Source of the DNA: UMGS1766 sp963597355
Lineage (GTDB): Bacteria; Bacillota; Clostridia; Oscillospirales; Oscillospiraceae
Assembly: GCA_963597355.1 (NCBI GenBank)
Contig: CAVBPR010000007.1
Coordinates: 62,001 to 126,000 of the forward strand
Length of the DNA: 64,000 nucleotides
Direction: 5' to 3'
The translations under genes were made by a program, and so were the position numbers. Every line of letters starts with the position of its first letter. Position 1 is the first letter of the stretch. This document shows, in pieces, positions 39,833 through 48,689 of this stretch. Below the pieces are notes generated by a model. The model did no database searches and was not told the origin of the DNA. It saw only the letters and a list, made by a program, of their open reading frames with translations.

Positions 39833-40599
39833 GAGAACTGACTTTGCATGAGCGCATCCGCAATGCGGATGCCAGCCAGCAGGTTGAAAACGTTAAGGCA
39901 CAGCATGCTTATCTCCACGGTCGTGCAGACGCTACCGGAGAGTGGAGCGTAATCTGGTCCCGCAGTGACGATTGTTCCTGGGCACACGCCTTCGGTCGTA
40001 TGCGTGGCTTTGATCAGGTGTATCATGGCAGTGTAGGCGACTATGACATGATGTGCATGGAGAACTGGCTGGACCTGTATCAGGTCTATCCTGAGGTGAC
40101 CGGCAAGGATCCCCGTCCGCTGATGGAGTGCTCTGTACACACTCTGGTTACGGACGTGATTGAGGTTGCAGCAGACGGCAAGAGCGCCAGAGGCTGCTTC
40201 ATCACGCCCGGCGTGATTCATTCCCGTTTGACGGCCGATAAAGGCGAGGACGGAAAGGTGCATCGTTCTCCCCGGTACTGCCACGTGCTGTGGGAGCGCT
40301 ATGGTTCTGACTTTGTCTGCGAGGACGGCGAGTGGAAATATCTGCACGAGCATGTTTGCCCTGATCTGGTAGGCGACATGGACCACACCAACTGGGCAGC
40401 AGACGAGTATGCACGCATTACTTCTCCGAATCCCGGCGAGGCAATGCCTCCCACGCTGGGCTGCCCGCCGGTTGCAGATCCCGGCCCCATGCACATGCCT
40501 TATTCCGTGCTGAGCAAGCCCCAGGACAGCGTGCCATGGCCAGAACCCTATGAGACGCTGGACAACGACAATACCTACACTCCGTTTCTGAACAAGTAA
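39829..40599 (+). CDS. SnoaL-like (NTF2-fold) protein 7
   Basis: 256 residues, last gene of the operon. The region around VENVKAQHAYLHGRADATGEW is more divergent than in its paralogues, but CSVHTLVTDVIEVAADGKSARGCFITPG, RYGSDFVCEDGEWKYLHEHV and the tail VPWPEPYETLDN place it in the family. Translational coupling to gene 6 by ATGA suggests a hetero-oligomer or matched stoichiometry. The substrate is unknown. Confidence 0.8.
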   Translation: MRELTLHERIRNADASQQVENVKAQHAYLHGRADATGEWSVIWSRSDDCSWAHAFGRMRGFDQVYHGSVGDYDMMCMENWLDLYQVYPEVTGKDPRPLMECSVHTLVTDVIEVAADGKSARGCFITPGVIHSRLTADKGEDGKVHRSPRYCHVLWERYGSDFVCEDGEWKYLHEHVCPDLVGDMDHTNWAADEYARITSPNPGEAMPPTLGCPPVADPGPMHMPYSVLSKPQDSVPWPEPYETLDNDNTYTPFLNK

Positions 40600-40620
40600 T
40601 TTCCGGAGTTTATAAAACCA

Positions 40621-40667
40621 GCACCTCATCGATCGGAGCAGATTTCATCCGATGGATGAGGTGCTTT
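40621..40667 (+). terminator. terminator of the second OYE/SnoaL operon
   Basis: GCACCTCATC pairs with GATGAGGTGC across a 24-nt loop, then TTT. Confidence 0.7.
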
Positions 40668-40681
40668 GCGCGGAAAAAAAG

Positions 40682-40726
40682 AAAACGGAATTGCCGTCTG
40701 CAGGCTGCAGGCGGCAATTCCGTTTT
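40682..40726. terminator. second, bidirectional hairpin between convergent operons
   Basis: A 15-bp perfect stem AAAACGGAATTGCCG with its complement and inner CTGCAG pairing; A/T runs at both ends. Confidence 0.82.
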
Positions 40727-40783
40727 GCGGTTGATTACTTTTGGAGATCACTTTGGAGAAGTGGTCAGAAGGGGCAGAATCCA

Positions 40784-41713
40784 TTAAATATGGAGATTGA
40801 TCCAAGTCAGAATATCCCGGCTGACATCCATGCGATTGGATTCATTCAGAATTTCGTGCCTTGCGTCGGGGTAAATGTGAATGGATACGTCGGTCATTCC
40901 GGCGTTCAGCATGGCGTTGTAAGCGGTGCGGACACCGGAAGCATTCTTTCCTCCAACAGGGTCTGCCTGTCCGGAAACATAGAGGACGGGCAGTGTTTTC
41001 GGAACTTTGTCAATGAGGGAAGGCGTTTGAACCTTCATCATTCCCTCCGAAAAGTCGCGGAAGAAACCGGCAGTGGCGACCGTCCCACGCCGCTTATCCT
41101 GATAGAAGGCGTTGACGACTTCCGGCCGACGGCATACCCAGTCCAATCCGGTTTTGGAACCGGGGAATTTTCGATTCAGCTGACCAAAGACCAGAGCCGT
41201 TAAGAATGGGTCGGACGCTTTTGCACCTTGCATGCGAATGTGAAGCAGGGCCAGTCTGTGAATCAATTTCAGGGCAGGGAAAGCGTTGTTGCCGGTGCCG
41301 GACAATATCACGCCGGAAAATTCGTCCCCGTGAAGCTGAATGTAGCGGCGGCTGAGAAACGATCCCATACTGTGACCGAATAGAAACAGGGGTACATCGG
41401 GGTGGGATTGCCGCACCATTTTCATGAGGGCATAGTTATCCTCAACCACCGTGTCAAATCCATCGGTTTCGGCAAAATGAATGACTCGATCACTGCGCCG
41501 CTGGGTTTGACCATGGCCCCGGTGATCTTCACCGAAGACGATAAAACCCTGCTGGACCATGTAGGTTGCGAATTCGTCATAACGATCCACCCACTCTGCG
41601 TAGCCATGAACAATTTGGAGCAGCCCACGACAAGGCAAGGTCTCGTCCTTCCAGATCTGAAAATAAATCTGAGTTCCGTCGTTGGCAATCCGGCTTAACA
41701 CTTGCTTTTTCAT
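40784..41713 (-). CDS. alpha/beta hydrolase, monoacylglycerol-lipase-like
   Basis: 309 residues, cytoplasmic serine hydrolase. HGYAEW near the oxyanion hole, the EDHRGHGQT signature of the lysophospholipase/MGL group, nucleophile elbow GHSMGS near residue 117, Asp in SGQADPVG and His in DARHEILNE. Probably releases fatty acids from lysolipids or glycerides. It lies 25 bp downstream of the oleate hydratase gene, which makes a fatty-acid route plausible. Confidence 0.9.
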   Translation of the reverse strand: MKKQVLSRIANDGTQIYFQIWKDETLPCRGLLQIVHGYAEWVDRYDEFATYMVQQGFIVFGEDHRGHGQTQRRSDRVIHFAETDGFDTVVEDNYALMKMVRQSHPDVPLFLFGHSMGSFLSRRYIQLHGDEFSGVILSGTGNNAFPALKLIHRLALLHIRMQGAKASDPFLTALVFGQLNRKFPGSKTGLDWVCRRPEVVNAFYQDKRRGTVATAGFFRDFSEGMMKVQTPSLIDKVPKTLPVLYVSGQADPVGGKNASGVRTAYNAMLNAGMTDVSIHIYPDARHEILNESNRMDVSRDILTWINLHI

Positions 41714-41738
41714 GGGCGCTTCGCTCCTTTATTTGATT

Positions 41739-43754
41739 TTACAGCATTCCGTCTTTGATGATGTTGTGATCCCGCAGAAGTTTTTCAATTACAGTGCCCT
41801 TGATCTTCTTCAACAGCGGCTTTTTAAGGGCTGCGAGAGGCTTCGGCAGTTTGATTTCCAGAGGAGACTTTCCGTCCATCAGTTTCACTGTGCTGTCCAG
41901 CAGGTCACGGACATCATACACGCTGCCCCAGACTTCCGGCACACCGCGATCCACATCCAACAGGCCATACACAGCTTCCATAGCGGTGCGTACAGAATAT
42001 TCTGTGGTGAAAATAGTGTCCCGGGGGGTTTCTGCAAACTGACCGAGGAAGGCAAAGTTGACGCAGCCGTCCGGAATGACATCCGGGCGATCTCCCTTGC
42101 GGCGAGGCATGAAGAAAGCGGTGATGTAGGGCATCATGGTAGGCACTGAGTTGACTGCAGTCTTAGCCAGCTCGTCAATGTGATCCACAGGAATGCCCAG
42201 ATGATACAGCCATTCAGCGGCGATTTCTTCGCCGGTGCATTCCTTCATGGGCTTGTTCACATAGTCGCCGGCTACATCGGTAAACAGGCTGTAAACCCAG
42301 ATGCACACATCTTTCTTTGCCTGCTCTTTGAACTGACCCTGACGGTTGATGGTCCAGCTCAGCAGCCAGCTGGAATCTTTGCAGCTGACAATACCGCCGG
42401 TGACCACGTTTCCGGTGCGGGGATCACGCTGGCAGATCTTCTGGATTTGCTCAATGATTTCCTCGTTATCGGTTGTGATTGTGGCAGATTCCCAGTTGGA
42501 ACGGCGGGTATCGCAGCAGAACTTCTCCGGATGGCCGAAGGAGGGATCCTGAGCGGCGATGTTCTTCCACAAATCCCAGCAGCCGCTGGTGCGAACCTCG
42601 GCGTCGCCGACGGGGGCATGGGTGTGGTCACCGTAAATGGTGCCCTCTGTGCAGCTGCCGTTTGTGACAAACACCAGGTCGTTCTCGGTCAGAGAAATTT
42701 CCTGCGGAGCGCCGTCTACGGTGCACAGAATCTTGCGGGCGATCTTCTTATCGCCATCGAATTCAAACTCAACGTTGTCTACGCGGGTGTTGAATTGGAA
42801 GTGAACGCCAGCGTCCTCCAAATACTTCTGCATGGGCAAAATCAGGGATTCATACTGGTTGTACTTGGTGAACTTCAATGCAGAGAAATCGGGCAAACCG
42901 CCGATGTGGTGAATAAAGCGCTGGATATACAGCTTCATCTCCAGTGCGCTGTGCCAGTTTTCAAAGGCGAACATGGTGCGCCAGTAAAGCCAGAAGTCGG
43001 AGGAGAACACTTCCTCGTCGAAGAAATCTTCAATGGTCTTGTCGTAGAGATCCTCATCCGGCGTAAAGAACAGCTTCATGATTTCCATGCAGCCCTTCTG
43101 GCTCAGGTGGAACTGACCGTCGGTATGAGCATCCTCACCCTGGTTGACGGTGGCACGGCAGAGGGAGTAGTTCGGATCGTGCTTGTTCAGCCAGTAATAC
43201 TCGTCCAGTACGGAAGCACCCGGAGTTTCCAGAGAAGGAATGCTGCGGAACAGATCCCACAGGCACTCGAAATGGTTTTCCATTTCACGGCCGCCGCGCA
43301 TAACATAGCCGCGCAGAGGATCGTTAATGCCATCGCAGGCACCGCCGGCAATATCCATGGCCTCCAGAATGTGAATGTTTTCGCCCTTCATTTGACCATC
43401 GCGGACAAGGAAGCAGGCAGCCGCCAAGGATGCCAGGCCGCTTCCCACCAGCCATGCGGACTTTTCATCCACACCTGCCGGCTTTTCCGGACGGGCAAAG
43501 GCTTCGTAGTTGCCGTTGGAATAATAAATTCCCTTGCTGTTTTTTGCATTGGCGCCCCGCTCGGTGTTGCGGTAAGGTGCGGGAGCGGGAATGGCCTTGG
43601 CGGCTTCCGCCTTTGCAGCGCGGGATTTCTTGACCTTTTTGCCGACTGCAACGGCCGCCACACTGGTGCCGATTCCGGCGGCAGCAGCTGCCGCACCGAG
43701 GGTTACAACCTGCTTGTTCATTTTGGTCCACTTTTTTATCTGTTTCATATCCAT
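41739..43754 (-). CDS. ohyA: oleate hydratase with hydrophobic N-terminal extension
   Basis: 671 residues from the ATG at 43754 (AAAGGCGG upstream). It hydrates the cis-9 double bond of unsaturated fatty acids to 10-hydroxy acids and uses FAD structurally. Family core from YYSNGNYEAFARPEKP, FAD loop GSGLASLAA, active-site Glu region GGREMENHFECLWDL and Tyr region KYNQYES are intact. Residues 16-38 are a continuous hydrophobic Ala/Gly/Val stretch followed by KKVKK, absent from typical cytosolic hydratases of about 590 residues, suggesting membrane anchoring. Forms an operon with a lipase-like hydrolase. Confidence 0.93.
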   Translation of the reverse strand: MDMKQIKKWTKMNKQVVTLGAAAAAAGIGTSVAAVAVGKKVKKSRAAKAEAAKAIPAPAPYRNTERGANAKNSKGIYYSNGNYEAFARPEKPAGVDEKSAWLVGSGLASLAAACFLVRDGQMKGENIHILEAMDIAGGACDGINDPLRGYVMRGGREMENHFECLWDLFRSIPSLETPGASVLDEYYWLNKHDPNYSLCRATVNQGEDAHTDGQFHLSQKGCMEIMKLFFTPDEDLYDKTIEDFFDEEVFSSDFWLYWRTMFAFENWHSALEMKLYIQRFIHHIGGLPDFSALKFTKYNQYESLILPMQKYLEDAGVHFQFNTRVDNVEFEFDGDKKIARKILCTVDGAPQEISLTENDLVFVTNGSCTEGTIYGDHTHAPVGDAEVRTSGCWDLWKNIAAQDPSFGHPEKFCCDTRRSNWESATITTDNEEIIEQIQKICQRDPRTGNVVTGGIVSCKDSSWLLSWTINRQGQFKEQAKKDVCIWVYSLFTDVAGDYVNKPMKECTGEEIAAEWLYHLGIPVDHIDELAKTAVNSVPTMMPYITAFFMPRRKGDRPDVIPDGCVNFAFLGQFAETPRDTIFTTEYSVRTAMEAVYGLLDVDRGVPEVWGSVYDVRDLLDSTVKLMDGKSPLEIKLPKPLAALKKPLLKKIKGTVIEKLLRDHNIIKDGML

Positions 43755-43991
43755 ACGATTGAACCGCCTTTCTGACTTTCTGAAATTGTCCACGTATTAG
43801 CATTGCAGAATCAGGATATATTCTATCTGCATGATAAAGCGATTTTTCTTTTTTGCAAACTGTCAATTGGATTGCAGTGGCTAAAATTTGGACATTTTGC
43901 CGATTTTGGCAAAAAGAAAGGAGGGAAACGTTTTCTGAAATCAGCATAGAGAAGAGACTTAAGAGCAAATTCGGGCAGTACGATGGGTAAA

Positions 43992-44031
43992 CTATAAAAT
44001 AGAGCGGCGTATCACACTCGATGCGCCGCTC
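43992..44031 (-). terminator. terminator of the recR operon
   Basis: On the minus strand, GAGCGGCG pairs with CGCCGCTC across a 14-nt loop that itself has ATC/GAT ends, followed by TATTTTATAG. Confidence 0.72.
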
Positions 44032-44043
44032 CTCCTTGTTGAT

Positions 44044-44646
44044 TCAGATTTCCTGCCGGCCTTCCAGCGCCCGTGTCAATGTGGCGTTGTCTGCATACTC
44101 TAAATGACTGCCAACCGGGATTCCGTAAGCCAGACGGGTGATTTTTACTCCGAATGGCTTCAACAGCCGGGAAAGATACATGGCGGTCGCTTCTCCTTCG
44201 GTATCCGGGTTTGTTGCCATGATGACCTCATGGGTGTTCCCTTGTGAAACACGGTCGATCAAGGAGTGGATACGAAGATCGTCAGGGCCAACGCGGTTCA
44301 TAGGAGAAATGACACCGTGCAGCACATGGTACAGTCCGTTGTATTCGCCGCTTCGTTCCATGGCGATGACGTCCTTGGGTTCCGCTACGACGCAGATGGT
44401 GGCTTTGTCACGCTTGAAGCTGGAGCATATGGCACACGGTTCGTCCCCCTCCGTCAGGTTTTGACAGATGGGACAGGTGTGCACCTTCTCTTTTGCATCC
44501 AGGATTGCTTGAGAAAAAGCCTGTGCATCTTCTTTGGAGAGGCTTAACACATGAAATGCCAGCCGCTGAGCACTTTTTGCTCCGATACCCGGAAGGCGGG
44601 CGAACTGCTCAGTCAGATTTTCCATTGCGGGGGGAAGATACTGCAT
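44044..44646 (-). CDS. recR: recombination mediator protein RecR
   Basis: 200 residues. N-terminal HhH (LPGIGAKSAQRLAFHVL), zinc finger CPICQ..CAIC near residue 57-72, Toprim domain with AEPKDVIAMERSGEYNGLYHVLHG and the C-terminal Walker-B-like tail. Part of the RecFOR pathway loading RecA on gapped DNA. Length is normal. No dnaX directly upstream, which differs from many Firmicutes. Confidence 0.97.
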   Translation of the reverse strand: MQYLPPAMENLTEQFARLPGIGAKSAQRLAFHVLSLSKEDAQAFSQAILDAKEKVHTCPICQNLTEGDEPCAICSSFKRDKATICVVAEPKDVIAMERSGEYNGLYHVLHGVISPMNRVGPDDLRIHSLIDRVSQGNTHEVIMATNPDTEGEATAMYLSRLLKPFGVKITRLAYGIPVGSHLEYADNATLTRALEGRQEI

Positions 44647-44657
44647 TGCGTTCCTCC

Positions 44658-45302
44658 TCAGCCGCGCAGAGCGGCAATGGCGGAAGCCGGATCGGCAGAG
44701 CCAAACACAGCGCTGCCGGCGACCAGAACATTCGCACCGGCTTCCTTAACCAGCTTCGCAGTTGTGGGATTAATACCGCCATCGACTTCAAGATCACAGG
44801 CAGGATTGTATTTGTCTAACAGGGCGCGAACCTCCCGAATGGTTTCCAACTGGTTCTCCATAAAGCTCTGACCGCCAAACCCGGGTTCCACCGTCATGAT
44901 CAGTACGAGGTCCAGTTCTTCAATGTAGGGGAGAATGGCCTTTGCATCCGTAATGGGGCGAAGAGCGACTGCCTTTTTCACCTTGCAGCGCTCCATAGCG
45001 TCCAGAGCGCGGCGAATGCCGCGGGGGCCGGTTGCCTCCAGGTGGACAGAAATCAGGTCGGCACCCGCTTCGGCAAAATCGTCAATGTACCGATCAGGAT
45101 CGTCAATCATCAGATGGACATCCAGAAAAGCGTCGGTGTATTTATTTACTGCCTTCAAAACCGGCATACCAAAGGAAATGTTGGGAACAAAGCTGCCGTC
45201 CATAACGTCGAAGTGAATCATATCTGCCGTGGCGATTCGATCCAGATCTGCGCCCAGGTGTGCAAAATCAGCAGAAAGAATAGAAGGTGCGATTTTAATC
45301 AT
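44658..45302 (-). CDS. rpe: ribulose-phosphate 3-epimerase
   Basis: 214 residues, TIM barrel of the pentose phosphate pathway interconverting ribulose-5-P and xylulose-5-P. Catalytic and metal residues in APSILSADF, HFDVMDGSFVPN, DVHLMI and EVDGGIN, and the phosphate-binding VAGSAVFG, are present. Twelve bases upstream of recR on the same strand. Confidence 0.96.
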   Translation of the reverse strand: MIKIAPSILSADFAHLGADLDRIATADMIHFDVMDGSFVPNISFGMPVLKAVNKYTDAFLDVHLMIDDPDRYIDDFAEAGADLISVHLEATGPRGIRRALDAMERCKVKKAVALRPITDAKAILPYIEELDLVLIMTVEPGFGGQSFMENQLETIREVRALLDKYNPACDLEVDGGINPTTAKLVKEAGANVLVAGSAVFGSADPASAIAALRG

Positions 45303-45337
45303 GATTTAGAAATCCTCTCTCTTCAGGCAGGTAAACA

Positions 45338-46558
45338 TCAATCGTAAAAATCATTGGTCTGTACTTCGTGAGCATCGTAGCCCTCTTTGCGCAGCGCATT
45401 CAAAATAGAATTTTTATGCAGCAAGCCAAAGGCTTCCAATGTGACCTTCAATTCCACACCGCTCTGACGGTTGATGTTGACAAACTGGTTGTGATCCAGC
45501 TTGATGATATTGCCGTTCTCCCGGGCAAGAATTTCCGCAACGCGCAGCAGCTCGCCGGGACGATCTGGAAGCTGAACAGAGAAGGTGAAAATGCGACCGC
45601 GGTTGATCAGACCGTGCTGAATCAAAGAGGACATGGTGATAACGTCCATGTTGCCGCCGGAAAGAATGCTGACAACATTTTTGCCTTTGCAGTCCAGATG
45701 AGACAGAGCGGCAATTGTAAGCAGTCCTGCATTTTCTACAATCATCTTATGCTTTTCTGCCATGTCCAGGAAGGCATCGACCAGTTCGTCATCATCAATT
45801 GTGATGATTTCGTCGATGTTCTGCTGCACATAGGGGAACACCAAGTCGCCGGGGGTTTTGACAGCCACGCCGTCAGCAATTGTTGATACGCTGTCCAGCG
45901 TTACTACGTGCCCTGCCTCGATGGAGGCTTTCATAGATGCCGCTCCGGTGGGTTCCACACCGATGACCTTTACGTTGGGGTTGAGCAGTTTTGCCAGCGT
46001 GGACACGCCTGCGGCAAGGCCGCCGCCGCCGATGGGAACAAGAATAATGTCAACATCCGGCAGATTGCGGAAGATTTCGTAGGCAATCGTACCCTGGCCG
46101 GTGGCAACGGTAAGGTCGTTGAAGGGAGGGACATAGGTCATGCCCTTCTCTTCGGCCAGTTCCATGGCTTTTGCCGCGGCATCATCAAAGGTCGAACCGT
46201 GAAGGATTACCTCAGCACCGTAGTTTTTCGTGTTGTTGACCTTCAGCATGGGTGTGGTGGTCGGCATGACGACAGTCGCCTTTACCCCCGCGTGCTGAGC
46301 GGCATAGGCGACGCCCTGAGCGTGGTTGCCGGCAGAGGCGGTAATCAGTCCGAGTTCCTTTTCCTCCTCGGACAGGGTGCTGATTTTAAAGTAAGCACCA
46401 CGGATTTTATATGCACCGGTAACCTGCATGTTTTCCGGCTTGAGATAGACATTGTTGCCGCAGGCGGCAGTGAAGGCAGGGGAGTGGATCAGGTTTGTTT
46501 CAAAAATGACACCTGCAAGAACGTTGCGGGCGGCCTTGAAACTGTCGAGTGTCATCAT
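45338..46558 (-). CDS. ilvA: threonine ammonia-lyase with C-terminal ACT domain
   Basis: 406 residues. PLP-dependent lyase converting threonine to 2-oxobutyrate; the PLP Lys is in GAYKIRGAYF near residue 52, the Gly-rich phosphate loop PIGGGGLAAG near residue 180, and the ACT-like regulatory domain from about residue 330. The length fits the clostridial IlvA/TdcB type with one ACT unit. The start is the first of two consecutive ATG codons. Separate from the recR-rpe pair by a 35-bp gap. Confidence 0.94.
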   Translation of the reverse strand: MMTLDSFKAARNVLAGVIFETNLIHSPAFTAACGNNVYLKPENMQVTGAYKIRGAYFKISTLSEEEKELGLITASAGNHAQGVAYAAQHAGVKATVVMPTTTPMLKVNNTKNYGAEVILHGSTFDDAAAKAMELAEEKGMTYVPPFNDLTVATGQGTIAYEIFRNLPDVDIILVPIGGGGLAAGVSTLAKLLNPNVKVIGVEPTGAASMKASIEAGHVVTLDSVSTIADGVAVKTPGDLVFPYVQQNIDEIITIDDDELVDAFLDMAEKHKMIVENAGLLTIAALSHLDCKGKNVVSILSGGNMDVITMSSLIQHGLINRGRIFTFSVQLPDRPGELLRVAEILARENGNIIKLDHNQFVNINRQSGVELKVTLEAFGLLHKNSILNALRKEGYDAHEVQTNDFYD

Positions 46559-46668
46559 GGCATTGCACTTCTTTCTGTATTGTTTCGACTTGGATTGAAT
46601 TCACCCTATTTTACTCAATCCAACCTGTAATGTCAATGAAGAACAGGGGGCTGAGGCGCCCCTTTTCC

Positions 46669-46697
46669 TTGACACCGGAGGGGGAAAAAGATACAAT
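46669..46697 (+). promoter_or_regulatory. sigma-70 promoter of the xpaC-telA-TPM operon
   Basis: TTGACA (46669-46674), a 17-bp spacer and TACAAT (46692-46697), with the ATG 43 bp further on. Confidence 0.83.
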
Positions 46698-46740
46698 AAA
46701 TTCGACGCAGAAAGCGAATACCAATGGATGTGATTTAACA

Positions 46741-47436
46741 ATGAAAAAGCTGAAAAAACAGCGCAGCGTCGTGCCGGTTTATTTGTTTGCCCTTACATGG
46801 GCAATTGGCGGTTTTATCGTGCGAGTACACAAACCAATCGGATTTGCAGTTTTGGCTGCAATTTCCATTGCTGTGTTTTTTGCGGCAAATGCCATTTGGC
46901 GGCCGCGGAAGATTGTGGTGGAGGTAGAGGAAGAAGAAAAAGAAGAGCCAATTCAGGAAGAAACGACCCAATCACCCAAACAGCCGGAAGATCCGGAGGT
47001 CGTGGCACTGCGGCAGGAGCGGGATCGGGCAATTGGCGAAATGCGGCGCCTGAATGACAATATCAAAGATCCAGTGATCTCTCAGCAGATTGATCATATT
47101 GAGAGGACAACCGGCAAAATCTTCGACTATGTGATGGAACACACGGCAAAGAAAAGCCAGATTCGCCGTTTCCTGAATTATTACCTGCCCACCACGCTGA
47201 AACTGCTGGATGCCTATGATCGCATGGGAGCGGCTGGCGTTTCAGGAAAAAATGTGGATGGAGCAAAGGGTAAAATCGGTGAATTGATGGCAACCATAGT
47301 TACAGCTTTTGACCACCAGCTGGATGCCTTGTATGCAGATGAAGCGCTGGATATCAACGCGGAAATTCAGGTACTGCAGAGCGTGTTAACCGGCGATGGA
47401 CTGATCCACAGTGAATCTCCCGCTGGCGGAAATTAA
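46741..47436 (+). CDS. XpaC-like (5-bromo-4-chloroindolyl phosphate hydrolysis family) protein
   Basis: 231 residues from the ATG at 46741; longer upstream reading is excluded by the promoter position. Two N-terminal hydrophobic segments (residues about 11-30 and 32-50), an acidic linker EEEEKEEP and a helical cytoplasmic domain ending in a conserved RRFLNYYLPTTLKLLDAYDRM stretch. The family is found beside telA, as here; XpaC/TelA pairs are linked to tellurite and envelope stress. Confidence 0.85.
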   Translation: MKKLKKQRSVVPVYLFALTWAIGGFIVRVHKPIGFAVLAAISIAVFFAANAIWRPRKIVVEVEEEEKEEPIQEETTQSPKQPEDPEVVALRQERDRAIGEMRRLNDNIKDPVISQQIDHIERTTGKIFDYVMEHTAKKSQIRRFLNYYLPTTLKLLDAYDRMGAAGVSGKNVDGAKGKIGELMATIVTAFDHQLDALYADEALDINAEIQVLQSVLTGDGLIHSESPAGGN

Positions 47437-47468
47437 TTTGCCGGAAAAACTTTTATGGAGGAACTTTT

Positions 47469-48653
47469 ATGAGCGAACTGGAACATATGCCCCAATTGAC
47501 GCTGGATCCGGAGGGAGCTGCTGCGGCTCAGACTGCTCCACCGACAGCACCTGCGATGCCCACGCTGACACTGGATCCCAACGCTCCGGAAACGGCGCAA
47601 CAGGAAGAGACGGTTGCTCCCGTTGTAATTGATGAGAGCATGCTCAGCGACGCAGAGCGGCAGGCGGTTGCAGCGTTTGCGGAAAAAATCGACATTACGG
47701 ATTCCACTCAGGTTATGCAATATGGCTCAGCCGCCCAGAAGAATATTGCCCAGTTCTCTGAAACCGCACTGAGCAGCGTGCGCACAAAGGATCTTGGCAG
47801 TGTGGGCGAGGCGCTGAGCAATCTGGTGGTAGAGCTGAAGCAGGTTGGCCAGCCGGAGAAAAAAGGTTTCGGCAGTTTCTTTCAGAGAAGCAAGCACCGC
47901 ATGGAAGAAATGAAGGCGCAGTATGCAAAAGCGGAAGCGAATGTAGATAAAATTGTCACTATGCTGGAAGGCCATCAGGTAACGCTGATGAAGGACGTGG
48001 CAATGCTGGATCAGATGTTTGATCTAAACCAGCAATACAGCAAAGAGCTGACCATGTATATCATTGCCGGAAAAAAGAAACTGGCGGCCATTCGGTCCGG
48101 TGAGCTGGAGGAACTGCGGAAGAAGGCAGAAACCAGCGGAGCACAGGAGGACGCCCAGGCCTATAACGACATGGTGAATTTGTGCAACCGCTTTGAAAAG
48201 AAACTGCACGATCTGGAACTGACGCGGATGATTTCCGTTCAGATGGGCCCCCAGACCCGAATGCTGCAGAACAACGACACCTTGATGATTGAGAAAATTC
48301 AGACCTCTCTTGTCAATACCATTCCGCTGTGGAAGAGCCAGATGGTGCTGGCGCTGGGACTGGAGCACTCCCGCCAGGCAACGGCGGCACAGACTGCGGT
48401 GACCAATATGACCAACGATTTGCTGCGCCAGAATGCCGAAATGCTGAAGATGGGCACGGTGGAAACGGCGCGGGAAGCAGAGCGGTCGATTGTAGACATC
48501 GAGACACTGCAGCATACCAACGAGCAGCTGATTCAAACGTTGGATGAGGTAGTTCGAATTCAAAACGAAGGGCGCGAAAAGCGCAAGGCAGCCGAGGCAG
48601 AACTGGGCAAGATCGAGGGCGAGCTGAAGCAGAAATTGCTGGAGCTGCGCTGA
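47469..48653 (+). CDS. telA: TelA-family toxic anion resistance protein
   Basis: 394 residues. A Pro/Ala/Thr-rich N-terminal segment with two LTLDPxA repeats (residues 10-40), then a long all-helical coiled-coil domain with the family signatures GSFFQRSKHRM and QYSKELTMYIIAGKKKL. Soluble, probably membrane-associated through XpaC. The name reflects tellurite resistance in the type member; the real role is likely stress tolerance. The middle gene of the operon. Confidence 0.92.
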   Translation: MSELEHMPQLTLDPEGAAAAQTAPPTAPAMPTLTLDPNAPETAQQEETVAPVVIDESMLSDAERQAVAAFAEKIDITDSTQVMQYGSAAQKNIAQFSETALSSVRTKDLGSVGEALSNLVVELKQVGQPEKKGFGSFFQRSKHRMEEMKAQYAKAEANVDKIVTMLEGHQVTLMKDVAMLDQMFDLNQQYSKELTMYIIAGKKKLAAIRSGELEELRKKAETSGAQEDAQAYNDMVNLCNRFEKKLHDLELTRMISVQMGPQTRMLQNNDTLMIEKIQTSLVNTIPLWKSQMVLALGLEHSRQATAAQTAVTNMTNDLLRQNAEMLKMGTVETAREAERSIVDIETLQHTNEQLIQTLDEVVRIQNEGREKRKAAEAELGKIEGELKQKLLELR

Positions 48654-48689
48654 GTTGAGCAACCAGTGGCCAATGAAGGAATGACGAGT

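Noticed and set aside
18132..40599. Annotation as the bile-acid-inducible (bai) operon
   Set aside because: Only the OYE and SnoaL fold types are shared; no BaiB, BaiA, BaiF or BaiG-type set and too many SnoaL genes.
42180..43775. 531-codon open frame antisense to the oleate hydratase gene
   Set aside because: Shadow frame; the opposite strand has all hydratase motifs.
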